In this document: one piece after another, positions 7,062 to 15,494 of the stretch
Layout: each line of letters opens with the position of its first letter
Position numbering within the stretch: the stretch's first letter is position 1
Virus record (IMG/VR): IMGVR_UViG_3300046522_000735
Span: 1 to 41,127 of that record
Length of the DNA: 41,127 nt
Origin: a virus
Reading direction: 5' to 3' (one strand)
Notes under the pieces: model-generated
The model's database searches: none
Seen by the model: only the letters and a program-made list of their open reading frames with translations
What the model was told of the DNA's origin: nothing
Made by a program: the position numbers and the translations under genes

Positions 7062-7852
7062 GGAAACTCCGTGGTGATGCGCCGGGCCTCGGCGAGGACT
7101 TCGGTGATGACGGGGCCGATGACCCGGAAGTCGATCGCGCGGAAGTCTTCCTCTTTCCAATCCGCGGCCTCAACGCGGCGGCGGGCGCCGGCGACGCCAG
7201 TCACGGAATTGATGAGCTGCAACCACCAGAAGGTTTTCCGGTATTCGAGGTATTTATCAGCCCAGCCTTCGCGGCGGATCTTGTGGCCATGCAGCACGGC
7301 GAGGAAGGATGCCTGGAACCAGGTGAGCTCGGCCGCACCGTCGGTCGTCGCGGGCGGGGTGCCGGTGCCGGGATCACCCCCAGAGCCTCCGCTACCTCCT
7401 CCTCCTCCACTGCTCGCGCCGGTGACGCTGAACGCACTGATGCGGCTTTCGGAGAGGGGATCGACGGTCTGCGCAGGCCCGCCGCGGAAAGTCTCGCGGG
7501 TGTGCGTGGAGGGGATGATGAGATCGAGCTGGATCTGTAGAATGACCGAGCCCTCGGCCGTCGGCGTGCCGCGGAGGAAGAGCGAGAATTGCGAGCCGCT
7601 ATCCAGGCGAAGCGTGGCATCGGCAGCGATCGGCACGTCCCCGCGATTGACGCTGGCCCAGGCGGGCAGGCCGGAGACGCGCACGCGGACAGAAAAGGAA
7701 TTCCAATCCGTGACCGGCGGCGGCACCCAGCCCGAGGTGCGCGCGATCTCGGTGGCGCCGACGGTGAGCAGGAGCACCTGCAGCGAGTCGTTGCTGACCG
7801 GGAACGGCCCCAGCGCGGGCTGGATGATGACGAAGCGGAACCGGGCGGACAT
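7058..7852 (-). CDS. tail protein with Ig-like N-terminus and C-terminal DUF2829 (Tad2-like) domain
   Basis: The 264-residue protein has three parts. Residues 1-150 are beta-rich (FRFVIIQPALGPF, SFSVRVRVSGLPAWASV) and resemble a tail beta-sandwich. Residues ~152-174 are a Gly/Ser/Pro-rich linker. Residues 176-245 form a DUF2829-like module (LTWFQASFLAVLHGHKIRRE, GW, then AADWKEEDFRAIDF). It aligns with residues 2-75 of the 223-residue protein at 5198-5869, including the shared G.KIRR.GW and DWK.EDF.A.DF motifs. I start at ATG 7852 (MSARFRFVI) because upstream reading would overlap the previous gene. The linker suggests the DUF2829 module is displayed from a virion component. Confidence 0.6.
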   Translation of the reverse strand: MSARFRFVIIQPALGPFPVSNDSLQVLLLTVGATEIARTSGWVPPPVTDWNSFSVRVRVSGLPAWASVNRGDVPIAADATLRLDSGSQFSLFLRGTPTAEGSVILQIQLDLIIPSTHTRETFRGGPAQTVDPLSESRISAFSVTGASSGGGGGSGGSGGDPGTGTPPATTDGAAELTWFQASFLAVLHGHKIRREGWADKYLEYRKTFWWLQLINSVTGVAGARRRVEAADWKEEDFRAIDFRVIGPVITEVLAEARRITTEFP

Positions 7853-7857
7853 CGCGG

Positions 7858-9039
7858 CTACGCGTCGGGGATGAGGTCGCGATCGATCTCGACCTTGAAG
7901 GTGCGCGAGGTGCGGCGAAGGGTGGCCCCGCCGGCTCCGGCGTCGTTCGCTTCGAGCCACTCGATCTCGGCGAGGGCGACGAAACGCGTTCCCGCGTCGT
8001 CCTCATAGCTGGGCAAGACTTTCTCCAGCTTCTCGTCGTCAAATTTTACGTAGAGGATGTAAGTGCGGCTGGTGCCTTCGCCGATGGCGTGCAAGGGGAC
8101 GGGCGAGCCGGTGTCCGCATCGCCCCCGCCCATTTGCAGGATGCGTTCGGTCTCATATTCCTTGAGACCGAATTTCATGGTGGGGATGGTGTCCAGATCG
8201 AGCACGACGCCCTGGGTGCGGATCTGCGTATAGATCAGACGATCGTCGCCGCGCTTCACCCCGAAGAGCGCGCCGGAGGCGAGTGGGCCGCTCGGCACGG
8301 TGACCTCGCCCGTCTGCGCGTCGATGAAGAGCGAGACGCCGCTATGTCGCGCGTAGGCGGTCGGCTCGATGCCGATCGTGATATTGAGCACGTCGCTCCA
8401 GGTCGCTCCGCTGTCCGCACTGGCCAGGAGGCCGACGTTGTAAATGCCGGCTTCCTCGGCCGCGCCGGAGATGCGGCCGGTGGCGATATTCAGCGTCATG
8501 CCCGGCGGCAGCGGCGAGCTCTGCCAGCGGTTGCTCCACTGCACGAAAACGATCGGTGAAGTGCCGATCGTGACCGGGGCGGGTTGCGGGCAAAGATAGA
8601 TGCGGCCGCCGAGCGCGGAGCCGCCGGCGATGTAAATGTGACCGACGAATTTGCCCGGCGTATCGAGGAGCGTGCTACGGGTGAGCACCGCGGCGACTCC
8701 GGTCGCGCCGGCAGTGGTGACGAGGTAGAGGCCATTCACGTAGGTCGGCGTCTGGCCGAGGACGAGCACGAGGTCGCCGAGGGCCGTGACGCGGGTGTCG
8801 CAAGTGAGCGTGCCCGTGGCATCCAGCGTTATCGTCGCGCCGACTCCGGCGGTGCCGTTCGCGTAAGTGAAGGCCGCGAGCGTGGTGGAGGTGCCGATGT
8901 GCGCGGTGGCGATGAGGGTTCCGAGATTGGCGTTGTTCGCCTGCGGATTCGCGAGGAGACCACTGGCGAAGGGCTGATACGCCCAGGCGTCCCATTGCTT
9001 GTAACCAAGAATCGAAGTGGGCGGAAAGATCGTGGGCAT
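7858..9039 (-). CDS. tail protein with putative-Ig (He_PIG-like) domain
   Basis: A 393-residue protein dominated by Gly/Thr/Ala-rich beta segments. Residues 35-160 contain a repetitive strand region (TLAAFTYANGTAGVGATITL, GLYLVTTAGATGVAAVL) as seen in tail-fibre attachment domains. Residues ~170-215 (SSPLPPGMTLNIATGRISGA, then EAGIYNVGLLASA) match the He_PIG bacterial Ig-like pattern of LPPGL.L....G.I.G.P...G.Y.. . The C-terminal part is more acidic (LYVKFDDEKLEKVLPSYEDD) and may contact the next tail protein. It lies between two other tail proteins and is probably a distal tail or fibre-base component. Confidence 0.55.
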   Translation of the reverse strand: MPTIFPPTSILGYKQWDAWAYQPFASGLLANPQANNANLGTLIATAHIGTSTTLAAFTYANGTAGVGATITLDATGTLTCDTRVTALGDLVLVLGQTPTYVNGLYLVTTAGATGVAAVLTRSTLLDTPGKFVGHIYIAGGSALGGRIYLCPQPAPVTIGTSPIVFVQWSNRWQSSPLPPGMTLNIATGRISGAAEEAGIYNVGLLASADSGATWSDVLNITIGIEPTAYARHSGVSLFIDAQTGEVTVPSGPLASGALFGVKRGDDRLIYTQIRTQGVVLDLDTIPTMKFGLKEYETERILQMGGGDADTGSPVPLHAIGEGTSRTYILYVKFDDEKLEKVLPSYEDDAGTRFVALAEIEWLEANDAGAGGATLRRTSRTFKVEIDRDLIPDA

Positions 9040-9053
9040 AACTTAACGCGGCG

Positions 9054-11861
9054 TCAGAGCACTCCCGCGCGCACGGCGGGCATGGCGAGGTAGAAGTAGC
9101 CGCGGGGATCGGCGATGGCGTTTTCGGTGTCGAATTCGCAGAGCCGGGCGCGGAGGTAGAAATTCGCGGAAGCCGGGGAGCTGCCGGCGGTGGCCCAGGT
9201 GAGATACTTGAGCTGCTCCGCGGTCACGACGTTACTCGCTGAGCGCGAGACGCGCGCGCCGAAGGCGTGGAGCTGGCGCGTGCCGGTGAGCTTGATTTCT
9301 TGATTGAGCAGCGGCGTCCCATTCCAGGTGACGGTGTCGAGATTCGCGGCCGGAGTGCTCGGGGTGCTCTGGCTGCTCGCGGTCCCGTGCTCGATGAGAA
9401 TGCGCGTCTGCGCCGTAACGTTGCCGGCGACGATGCCGAGATCGAGCGTGAACTGAACGGTGAAGACGCCGCCGAGGGAAAGCATCGCGTCATTCAGCTC
9501 GATGCGGAAAAGCTCCTCCGCGAGATCGGTCGGGAAATAGCTGGTGGTCGAGCCGCTGCGGGTCACGCGATACCATTGACCGGGCAAGTCCGCGGAGCGC
9601 TCCAGATAGGCGGCATATTCGCCAGTCTTGAGGCGCGAGCCGCGCAGGCCAAAGCCGCTCGGGATGATCACGTCCGGCGTGCCGGTGCTCTGGTAGACAG
9701 TGCCGGAAGTCGGCGAAGGCGGAAGTTCGGGGTCGGAAAATGTCGTCGCGGCGGATTTGTGCATCGCCGGGAGCAGTCCGGCGGGACGCTTGATCCAAGA
9801 CGGCGGCGGCTCCTCCAGTAAAACGACTCCCGTGGTGAGAGTGCGCAGATCCAGTCCGAGCGGAAGGCGCCCGCTCGGCAGGAGCTTGAGCACGGGCGAT
9901 ATCGTGATCGGGATCACGCCTTCGGGGAAAATCGGGCCGCCGCCACTGAGGACATTCTGCACCGCCTCGGTGATGAGCGAGGGGAAATTGTTATTCGCCC
10001 CGAGCATGGTCACGATCGAATTGCCGAGCGTGGTGTTCGTGGTGATGAGCGTCGAAAGATTCGTGACGAAGGTGTCGAGCTGGGTGAGTCCGGCGCTGAT
10101 CGTGGAAAGGATCGTGGTGCTCGCACCGAGGACGGTATTGAGCGCGGAGATGAAGGTCGCGCTGCTCATCTGCGCGGTATTGAGCGAGGCGAGATCGATC
10201 TGCGCGGCCGTGAGTGTGCCCGTGATGTTCGCGGCCGGGATTTGCAGCGACCCGCCGAAAACGCCAAGCGCGGCGTCGATCGCGGCCAGCTTGGCGGCGA
10301 GGGTCGTGCCGGCGGGGAGGGTCTCGCGGATATCGGTCCAGAGATGTTTATGCTCGAAGCGCGTGAGCTCGGTAATCGGCGTCGAGATGTCGATCGCGAG
10401 GAGGCGATAGTCGAGCGGGTCTTCCGGATCGTCGACGAGTTCCCAGGGAAGGGTGATGCGCACCGTGCTGTCCGAAAGCGCCTTCTGCTCGTATTCGCCA
10501 TCGTCGAGCTGGCGCGTGCCGGTGATCGCCGCGGCGAGATCCTCGGGATCGGCCGCGAAAACTTCGTGATCGACCTCGTGCAGAGTGAGCACCACGCGCG
10601 GGCGCCAGGTGGTGAGCGGATGTGCGATGACGAGCACGCTGCCCGGCCCCTCCGGCACCACACTGCGTCCAGGAGCGGCCTCGACGAAAGCCTCGCCGAG
10701 TCCGGCGTCGACGAGCACCTCGCGGATCTCTACCAGCACGGCGCCCGCGGCGGCGGCGCTCGCGGCCGTGGTCGGCCGCGTCATGTCGTTCTCGATCGTG
10801 ATGGGCAGGAGATACGTTTCTTCGCCGGCGTCGGTGATCACGATCTCCGCAGTGAGATCCACGGTCGCGGCACCGTTGAGCGCCATCTCCAGACCGAGCC
10901 CGTCGAGGAGGATGGTGCCGACCCACCAGGGCGCGCCCTGCTGATCGTGCATCGTGACGATGAGCGCGTCCTGTTCCTCGCCGGCCAGCGGCCCGATGAA
11001 TTCGATGGCCAGTCGCTTGCCCTCGCGCTGCGTGCGGGCTTCGACGCGGAAGCTGGGATTCGTCGCGCCTTCCGCGACGATGGCATTGAGCGCGGCGGCG
11101 AGACTCGCAGCGGTGACGCTGGAGACGGCCATCGTCTTCGTGCTCGCCCCGCTCCAGGCGAGCGAAAAGGAGCCCGTAGCGGCGGCGGGGATGACAAGGG
11201 TCTGCTCCGCATTCGAGCCGGTCGCGCCGGGGCGGCTCTCGAAGATCACGGCGGGCGGCGTGGTGGCCTGCGCGAAGGGGCCGGACATGCGCAAAGGGAA
11301 CCGCGCGAGCTTCACCTGCTGAGTGTAGCCGACGGGGATCGCCGAACCTGCGACCGTCGGCTCCGTCCAGGGGATCAGGCGATTACTGACCACCTCGATC
11401 TCGTCGAGGCGATCGGTATCGGTCCAGGTGAAATAAAAGATGTGCGCAGGCGTTTCCGCCGGATCGTCGAGGCGCACGCCATCCACGCCGACATTGCTGA
11501 GCGCCTGGAGCGCGGCGAGAACGGCTGCCTTCCAAGTCGCGATGAGCGATGGGGTGCTGAGGTCGCTCGGCCAGGTGAGCGCGGTAGTCGTCTGATCGTC
11601 GACCTTCAGCCGGAAGGTGCCAGACTCCGGGGGCGCGTCGATGTAGCCGATTGCGGCGCGAACGGCGGAGGCGGAAAGTGGCTTCTCGACGAAGGTCGTG
11701 AGGGCGGGGATGGCCGGATTCCGCTCGAAATCGTGAACGTAAATCGTGAGGGTATCGCCCTGCGTCTCGCGCAGCGAAGTGAGCGGGGCGGCGGCGTTGA
11801 GCCCTTGCACGAAGCCCTTCGGCTGGCCCTGCCGATCGGCATAGAGATGCAGCTCCCGCAT
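9054..11861 (-). CDS. large central tail / baseplate protein
   Basis: At 935 residues this is the largest protein in the window. The N-terminal ~480 residues contain several beta domains (DTLTIYVHDFERNPAIP, FRLKVDDQTTTALTWPSD, SFSLAWSGASTKTMAVS). Residues 450-480 (RQLDDGEY...DSTVRITLPWELVDDPE) closely resemble residues 41-71 of the neck-region protein at 18520-19122. Residues 520-640 form a helical, Thr/Ile/Leu-rich section (LNTVLGASTTILSTISAGLT) like a trimeric coiled fibre. The C-terminal 250 residues are again beta-rich. Order and size suggest a tail-tip or fibre protein after the tape measure. The specific homologue is not recognised. Confidence 0.55.
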   Translation of the reverse strand: MRELHLYADRQGQPKGFVQGLNAAAPLTSLRETQGDTLTIYVHDFERNPAIPALTTFVEKPLSASAVRAAIGYIDAPPESGTFRLKVDDQTTTALTWPSDLSTPSLIATWKAAVLAALQALSNVGVDGVRLDDPAETPAHIFYFTWTDTDRLDEIEVVSNRLIPWTEPTVAGSAIPVGYTQQVKLARFPLRMSGPFAQATTPPAVIFESRPGATGSNAEQTLVIPAAATGSFSLAWSGASTKTMAVSSVTAASLAAALNAIVAEGATNPSFRVEARTQREGKRLAIEFIGPLAGEEQDALIVTMHDQQGAPWWVGTILLDGLGLEMALNGAATVDLTAEIVITDAGEETYLLPITIENDMTRPTTAASAAAAGAVLVEIREVLVDAGLGEAFVEAAPGRSVVPEGPGSVLVIAHPLTTWRPRVVLTLHEVDHEVFAADPEDLAAAITGTRQLDDGEYEQKALSDSTVRITLPWELVDDPEDPLDYRLLAIDISTPITELTRFEHKHLWTDIRETLPAGTTLAAKLAAIDAALGVFGGSLQIPAANITGTLTAAQIDLASLNTAQMSSATFISALNTVLGASTTILSTISAGLTQLDTFVTNLSTLITTNTTLGNSIVTMLGANNNFPSLITEAVQNVLSGGGPIFPEGVIPITISPVLKLLPSGRLPLGLDLRTLTTGVVLLEEPPPSWIKRPAGLLPAMHKSAATTFSDPELPPSPTSGTVYQSTGTPDVIIPSGFGLRGSRLKTGEYAAYLERSADLPGQWYRVTRSGSTTSYFPTDLAEELFRIELNDAMLSLGGVFTVQFTLDLGIVAGNVTAQTRILIEHGTASSQSTPSTPAANLDTVTWNGTPLLNQEIKLTGTRQLHAFGARVSRSASNVVTAEQLKYLTWATAGSSPASANFYLRARLCEFDTENAIADPRGYFYLAMPAVRAGVL

Positions 11862-11864
11862 GGG

Positions 11865-12044
11865 CTACTCGTAACGAAGCGGGTTGAGTTCCCGAGGCGG
11901 GGCTTCCCCACTCGCATTCACGGGAAGCACGCCGCCAAACTCCGCGAGCCACTCCGCGGGGAACGGATCGACCGCGAAAGGAAATTCGGACGGATTAAGC
12001 GGCGCAGGATCGGCGACGATGGCAGCGGGCGACGGAGCGGGCAT
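11865..12044 (-). CDS. 59-residue Pro-rich protein
   Basis: A short acidic, Pro/Ala-rich product (MPAPSPAAIVADPAPLNPSE...FAVDPFPAEWLAEFGGVLPV). The ATG at 12044 lies 14 bases after a TTTGACA heptamer, which decides this start over a longer reading that would overlap the preceding gene. It has only three bases between its stop and the 935-residue tail gene start. The PFPAEWLAEF segment may be a short docking peptide for the tail. No family is recognised. Confidence 0.5.
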   Translation of the reverse strand: MPAPSPAAIVADPAPLNPSEFPFAVDPFPAEWLAEFGGVLPVNASGEAPPRELNPLRYE

Positions 12045-12058
12045 CGACGGCGGCAGGG

Positions 12059-12065
12059 TGTCAAA
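12059..12065 (-). promoter_or_regulatory. TTTGACA motif, 14 bases before the 12044 start
   Basis: Sits just after the TGA of the 327-residue tail gene (12070-12072) and 14 bases before the ATG of the 59-residue gene, the same spacing as at 5177 and 15484. Confidence 0.45.
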
Positions 12066-12069
12066 ATCC

Positions 12070-13053
12070 TCACACGCTCCAAAACTCCGTGCCGCTCGCG
12101 GAATCGAGGATGGCGTTGAGATTATCGAGGATCGCTTCCGCAAGCAGCGTCTCGGCGGCGAGGAGGGCGGTGCCAGCTGCCAGCCCTACGGCGCCGAGGC
12201 CGGTGACCCCGAGGGTGCCAAGCTCGAGCGCCTCGAGGGCGTTGGCGAGATTCAAGGTCGGCGCGACACTCCGCGCGCGCAGATCCCAAAATACGCGCTG
12301 GCGGACTTCGATAGTGTCATCTTCCGGATGCCCGGGCAGCCGCAGGAGATAGAGCGTGGCGAGTTCGCGGGCGTCGCCGATGCGTATCCCTTCGGCTGGC
12401 ACGGGCAGCCGGCCCGCGGCGACGCGCCAGCGTCGGAAGCGGCGTTGCGGCGCACTCGCAGGGCGGATGAGATCGAAGGCGGGGTCCGCCCGCCAGAAGC
12501 CGACCGTGACCCAGACGCTCGCGCGATAGAGGTCGCACTCCCAGGCTTCCGCCGTGCGGAACGATTCCGGCCGGGCGCCATTTGAGACGCGGGTGAATCC
12601 GCCGAGGTCGCTGGCGTCGGCATTCGGGGCGGTGACGAGGAGGAACGGGCGCGGCTCTTCCCACATCGGGCGATCCACGAAGGGATAGCTGTCTCCAAAG
12701 GCTGCCCGCAGACGCTCGAAGGGCGGGTAGCCCGGCGGCATCTCCCAGCCGCGGGGGTCGCCGGTCCGCCGATATTCGATGGCGGCGGGCTCGTCGTTCA
12801 CGCAGCCGGTGCCGACATGGACGCGCCAGAGCTGCCCGACGGCGGGATTCTCCGGCTGAGCAAAGACCGACGCGGAAAAGTAGGCCTCGCCGGTGAGGGG
12901 GTTCCTGCCGAAATCCGCCGCACCTTCAGCCGGCTCGACCTCGACTCTCCACTTGTGCAGGGAGCTCCCTCCCCCGCCCTCGCGCCGCGCGCCGCGCAGC
13001 GGCTGGTGGCGGGCCAGCTCGGCGACGCGGCGATTGTATTCCCGGGCATTCAA
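12070..13053 (-). CDS. tail protein, TTG start
   Basis: A 327-residue protein. Its start is taken as the TTG at 13053, which overlaps the stop of the preceding gene as TTGA, just as ATGA overlaps are used elsewhere in this operon. The product then begins MNAREYNRRVAELARHQP. The middle is aromatic and beta-rich (YFSASVFAQPENPAVGQLWR, ECDLYRASVWVTVGFWRAD). Residues ~265-320 form an Ala/Leu-rich helix (LANALEALELGTLGVTGLGA) that could be a membrane-interacting or oligomerisation segment. It lies after the tape measure, so it is probably part of the tail tip. No family is recognised. Confidence 0.5.
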   Translation of the reverse strand: MNAREYNRRVAELARHQPLRGARREGGGGSSLHKWRVEVEPAEGAADFGRNPLTGEAYFSASVFAQPENPAVGQLWRVHVGTGCVNDEPAAIEYRRTGDPRGWEMPPGYPPFERLRAAFGDSYPFVDRPMWEEPRPFLLVTAPNADASDLGGFTRVSNGARPESFRTAEAWECDLYRASVWVTVGFWRADPAFDLIRPASAPQRRFRRWRVAAGRLPVPAEGIRIGDARELATLYLLRLPGHPEDDTIEVRQRVFWDLRARSVAPTLNLANALEALELGTLGVTGLGAVGLAAGTALLAAETLLAEAILDNLNAILDSASGTEFWSV

Positions 13054-13682
13054 AACATGGCCCACCAAAGCGGTTCGCAAAGCCCCGAGGTGCGCCGCTG
13101 GACGGCGAAGAATCCCTGGCTCGAAAAGAGTTCGCGATCGTCCTCCTCTGCGTAGGTGATGGCACCATTGCGCACGCGGAGAAAGAGGGCCAGCTTGCAC
13201 GCTTCCCACGGAGCGCGCACGGGCAGGACGGGAGAAGCAAACGGCGTGACGCTGAGAACGCGGAACTCGCTATGATCGAGGGTCGCTCGGAAGTAGATGC
13301 CACACTCCCCTTCCGCGCTGAACTGCTCGCGGGTGACGGTGATCGCTGGGCGCAGTCCTGTGTCGAGGTCCTCGGTGAAAATTTCGCTGCCTTCGAGCAC
13401 GGGGGCGACGCCGCCGATGAGCGCGCGAGGGCCTTCCCAGCGCACTTCGGCCACATCCGCAGAGAGGATGGAGACCGCGGGCTCGAAGACAGGCGCGCTG
13501 CCGGCCCCGCCGCCGCCACTCCCGCGGAAGACGGAGCTCGTGCCCCAGGGCCAGACGCGTTGCGCGACGCCGCGCCCACCGAGCCGGGCGCACCGCGCGA
13601 TGGCGGCGTCGAGCTGCCGCAGATGGCGCGCGGTGGGCGTCTCGCCGTGGCGAATGGTGAGGCGTTCGATGCCCGATTCCAT
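13050..13682 (-). CDS. tail-tip region protein, unknown
   Basis: The 210-residue product begins MESGIERLTIRHGETPTARH and has a short helix (LRQLDAAIARC), a Gly-rich loop (FRGSGGGGAGSA) and a beta-rich remainder (VSILSADVAEVRWEGPRALI, RPAITVTREQF, CGIYFRATL). There is no signal or membrane span. It is separated by three bases from the preceding gene and overlaps the next by TTGA. Position after the tape measure suggests a distal tail subunit, which is an inference only. Confidence 0.5.
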   Translation of the reverse strand: MESGIERLTIRHGETPTARHLRQLDAAIARCARLGGRGVAQRVWPWGTSSVFRGSGGGGAGSAPVFEPAVSILSADVAEVRWEGPRALIGGVAPVLEGSEIFTEDLDTGLRPAITVTREQFSAEGECGIYFRATLDHSEFRVLSVTPFASPVLPVRAPWEACKLALFLRVRNGAITYAEEDDRELFSSQGFFAVQRRTSGLCEPLWWAMF

Positions 13683-13685
13683 GCG

Positions 13686-14372
13686 TCACTCCGGACGATA
13701 CAATTCGGAGACCCACCCCCCGACGTCGGAGAGCTCCCAGGATTCTTCGATCTCCCAGACATTGCCGCGCCAGGTGGCGCGCGCGCGCACCTTCAGCCAA
13801 TTTCGATTCCCATCGAGCTCGGGCGGGTTGCCGGGCGGCTGATTGATGTAGCCCAGGCCGCGGACGATGCTGCGCGGGAGGATGGGGCTGACCCAGCGAT
13901 GGGTCCAGATCAGCCCTGCGGCGCGAAAGACATCCACCCCGTGCATGGGATTTCTTTGCTCTCCCTCCTCCCCCGAAAGCGTGGCCGGCCAGATGGTGCG
14001 GCCTTCCTTCTTCGTGGCCGGGCGATCGAATCGATAGACCTCGCGGAGCAGCGGCAGGCGCGGGCTGGTATCGATCGGCTCCTGCCCAGTAGTGCCGTCG
14101 AGCGAGAACTCCTGCCCGGTGGCGGTGGCGGGATTCACGCAACCCTCGAGCGTCACGCCGACGATGTAGCCGCCTTGATCCCCGGAGACATCGCGGGAGA
14201 AGCTGCGGGGTTGATTTTCGACGAGACCGACGCCGACGGATGGCACTGTGCCGGAGATCGCGGTGAGGAGATCGGGCGCGTGGCATTTCAAGCGCAACGC
14301 GACGATGCCGAGCAGCGGGCTCACACTGCCGTCGAGACTCTCCGCACCGGCGAGAAGCGTGAGCACACTCAT
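13686..14372 (-). CDS. tail protein downstream of tape measure, unknown
   Basis: A 228-residue protein beginning MSVLTLLAGAESLDGSVSPL. The start at 14372 overlaps the tape-measure stop as ATGA. Features are a beta-rich body (IVGVTLEGCVNPATATGQE, LREVYRFDRPATKKEGRTIW) and a C-terminal part with many Trp residues (WLKVRARATWRGNVWEIEES). The lambda-type order places minor tail proteins here, between tape measure and tip attachment. Residue-level homology to a known minor tail protein is not evident. Confidence 0.5.
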   Translation of the reverse strand: MSVLTLLAGAESLDGSVSPLLGIVALRLKCHAPDLLTAISGTVPSVGVGLVENQPRSFSRDVSGDQGGYIVGVTLEGCVNPATATGQEFSLDGTTGQEPIDTSPRLPLLREVYRFDRPATKKEGRTIWPATLSGEEGEQRNPMHGVDVFRAAGLIWTHRWVSPILPRSIVRGLGYINQPPGNPPELDGNRNWLKVRARATWRGNVWEIEESWELSDVGGWVSELYRPE

Positions 14373-15469
14373 ACGGGGACGGTCCGATCCAAAGTGCCAG
14401 TCCGGAGGGGGCCGGTGGTGAGCGCGGTGTGGATCGCGCCGAGCAGCCGAGTCTGGCGCTGATTCTCGGAAAGCAGAGGATCGCCGGCGGAAAAGTTGAA
14501 ACCACCACCGCCCGCGCGATGCAGGCTGGAGAATTGCAGGTCCCGGCCGCTGGATTCGTCCTCGCGCCGACGGCGGGTCACCCCGCGAGAGTTGAAGGCG
14601 CTCAACTCGGGGGCCTTCGAGCCGAGAGCGAACTCCGCCGCCGTGTCGATGAAATCCGAGAACCACTTGGCCGCTTCCGCGATAGCCACGGCGAAGCTGC
14701 CGACGGTCTTGGCCAGTTCGCCAAAGCCTTCGCCGATGGCGACGAAATCGATCCGCTCCAACTGCTCCGCAATGGTCGTCGCTTCGGGGGCGATCTTCGA
14801 GAGTGCTCCGAAAAAGAATTCCTGCACGTTGAGCTTCAGCCCGTTCAGGGTGTCGCCGAGCTTGTCGAAGCTGGCGACGGTCTTCTCCGCCACGGCCGCG
14901 AGCGGGGCGGCTTGCTGGCGAGCCTGCGCAAGGCCGCCTTCATCCGCAAAGAGGGAGAGAGCCTTGCCACCGCTCTTGCCGAAAATGTCGCGCGCCGCGG
15001 CGACGCGCGAGGTCTGGTCGAGCTTCTGAAAGCCGGCGGAAAGTTTTTCGAGTTGGCCGATGGCGGGCAGGTCGCGCAGTTCGCCAGCGCTGGTGCCGAG
15101 CAGGGTCAAAGCCGCGGCAGTTGCCTTCCCGTCCTCGTTCACCCCGGCGATGGAGTCCTGAAACTTGAGCAGGAAATCCCCGGCGGAATCCGCGCCGAGC
15201 CCGGCATTTTCGAGCGCCTGCCGGATGATCACCAGATCCCCGACGGTCTCGCCCGTCTGGTTGTGCAGATCCTGCAGCTTGCCGCCGAGATCGAGCGCGC
15301 TGGAGAAGCCGGCGAGCAGCGCCCCGATGGAGGCGATGCTGGCAAAGGCGGTGGCGAGCCCGGAGCCGAGCTTCGTCGCCGTGGCGACCGTGCTGGAAAA
15401 TTTCGCATCGACCTTGGCCAGCGAGGAAACGGCGGGGCCGGCATTGAGTTCGAGTTCGCCGAGGAGCAT
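14369..15469 (-). CDS. short tail tape measure protein
   Basis: A 366-residue, Ala/Leu/Gly-rich helical protein. It has a hydrophobic segment at residues 35-60 (GSGLATAFASIASIGALLAG), typical of tape measures that interact with membrane or tail tube. A central part includes LQDLHNQTGETVGDLVIIRQ and FGKSGGKALSLF, both typical of tape-measure N-terminal helical modules. A second hydrophobic/amphipathic stretch lies near 235-265. It is directly downstream of the frameshifted G/GT chaperone pair with one gene between. If it is the ruler at roughly 1.5 angstrom per residue, the tail would be short (around 50-55 nm). This is an estimate from length, not a measurement. Confidence 0.7.
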   Translation of the reverse strand: MLLGELELNAGPAVSSLAKVDAKFSSTVATATKLGSGLATAFASIASIGALLAGFSSALDLGGKLQDLHNQTGETVGDLVIIRQALENAGLGADSAGDFLLKFQDSIAGVNEDGKATAAALTLLGTSAGELRDLPAIGQLEKLSAGFQKLDQTSRVAAARDIFGKSGGKALSLFADEGGLAQARQQAAPLAAVAEKTVASFDKLGDTLNGLKLNVQEFFFGALSKIAPEATTIAEQLERIDFVAIGEGFGELAKTVGSFAVAIAEAAKWFSDFIDTAAEFALGSKAPELSAFNSRGVTRRRREDESSGRDLQFSSLHRAGGGGFNFSAGDPLLSENQRQTRLLGAIHTALTTGPLRTGTLDRTVPV

Positions 15470-15483
15470 CGCTCCGCGCCGAA

Positions 15484-15490
15484 TGTCAAA
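15484..15490 (-). promoter_or_regulatory. TTTGACA motif, 14 bases before tape-measure start
   Basis: Context GCTTTGACATTCG. It follows the stop codon of the basic tail protein (15495-15497), and 14 bases separate it from the ATG at 15469. GGAG also lies three bases before that ATG, so both signals may act here. Confidence 0.45.
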
Positions 15491-15494
15491 GCCT

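Noticed and set aside
10242-12119. 625-codon plus-strand frame
   Set aside because: Antisense shadow of the large tail gene; composition dominated by Arg, Gly and Glu with no recognisable motif.
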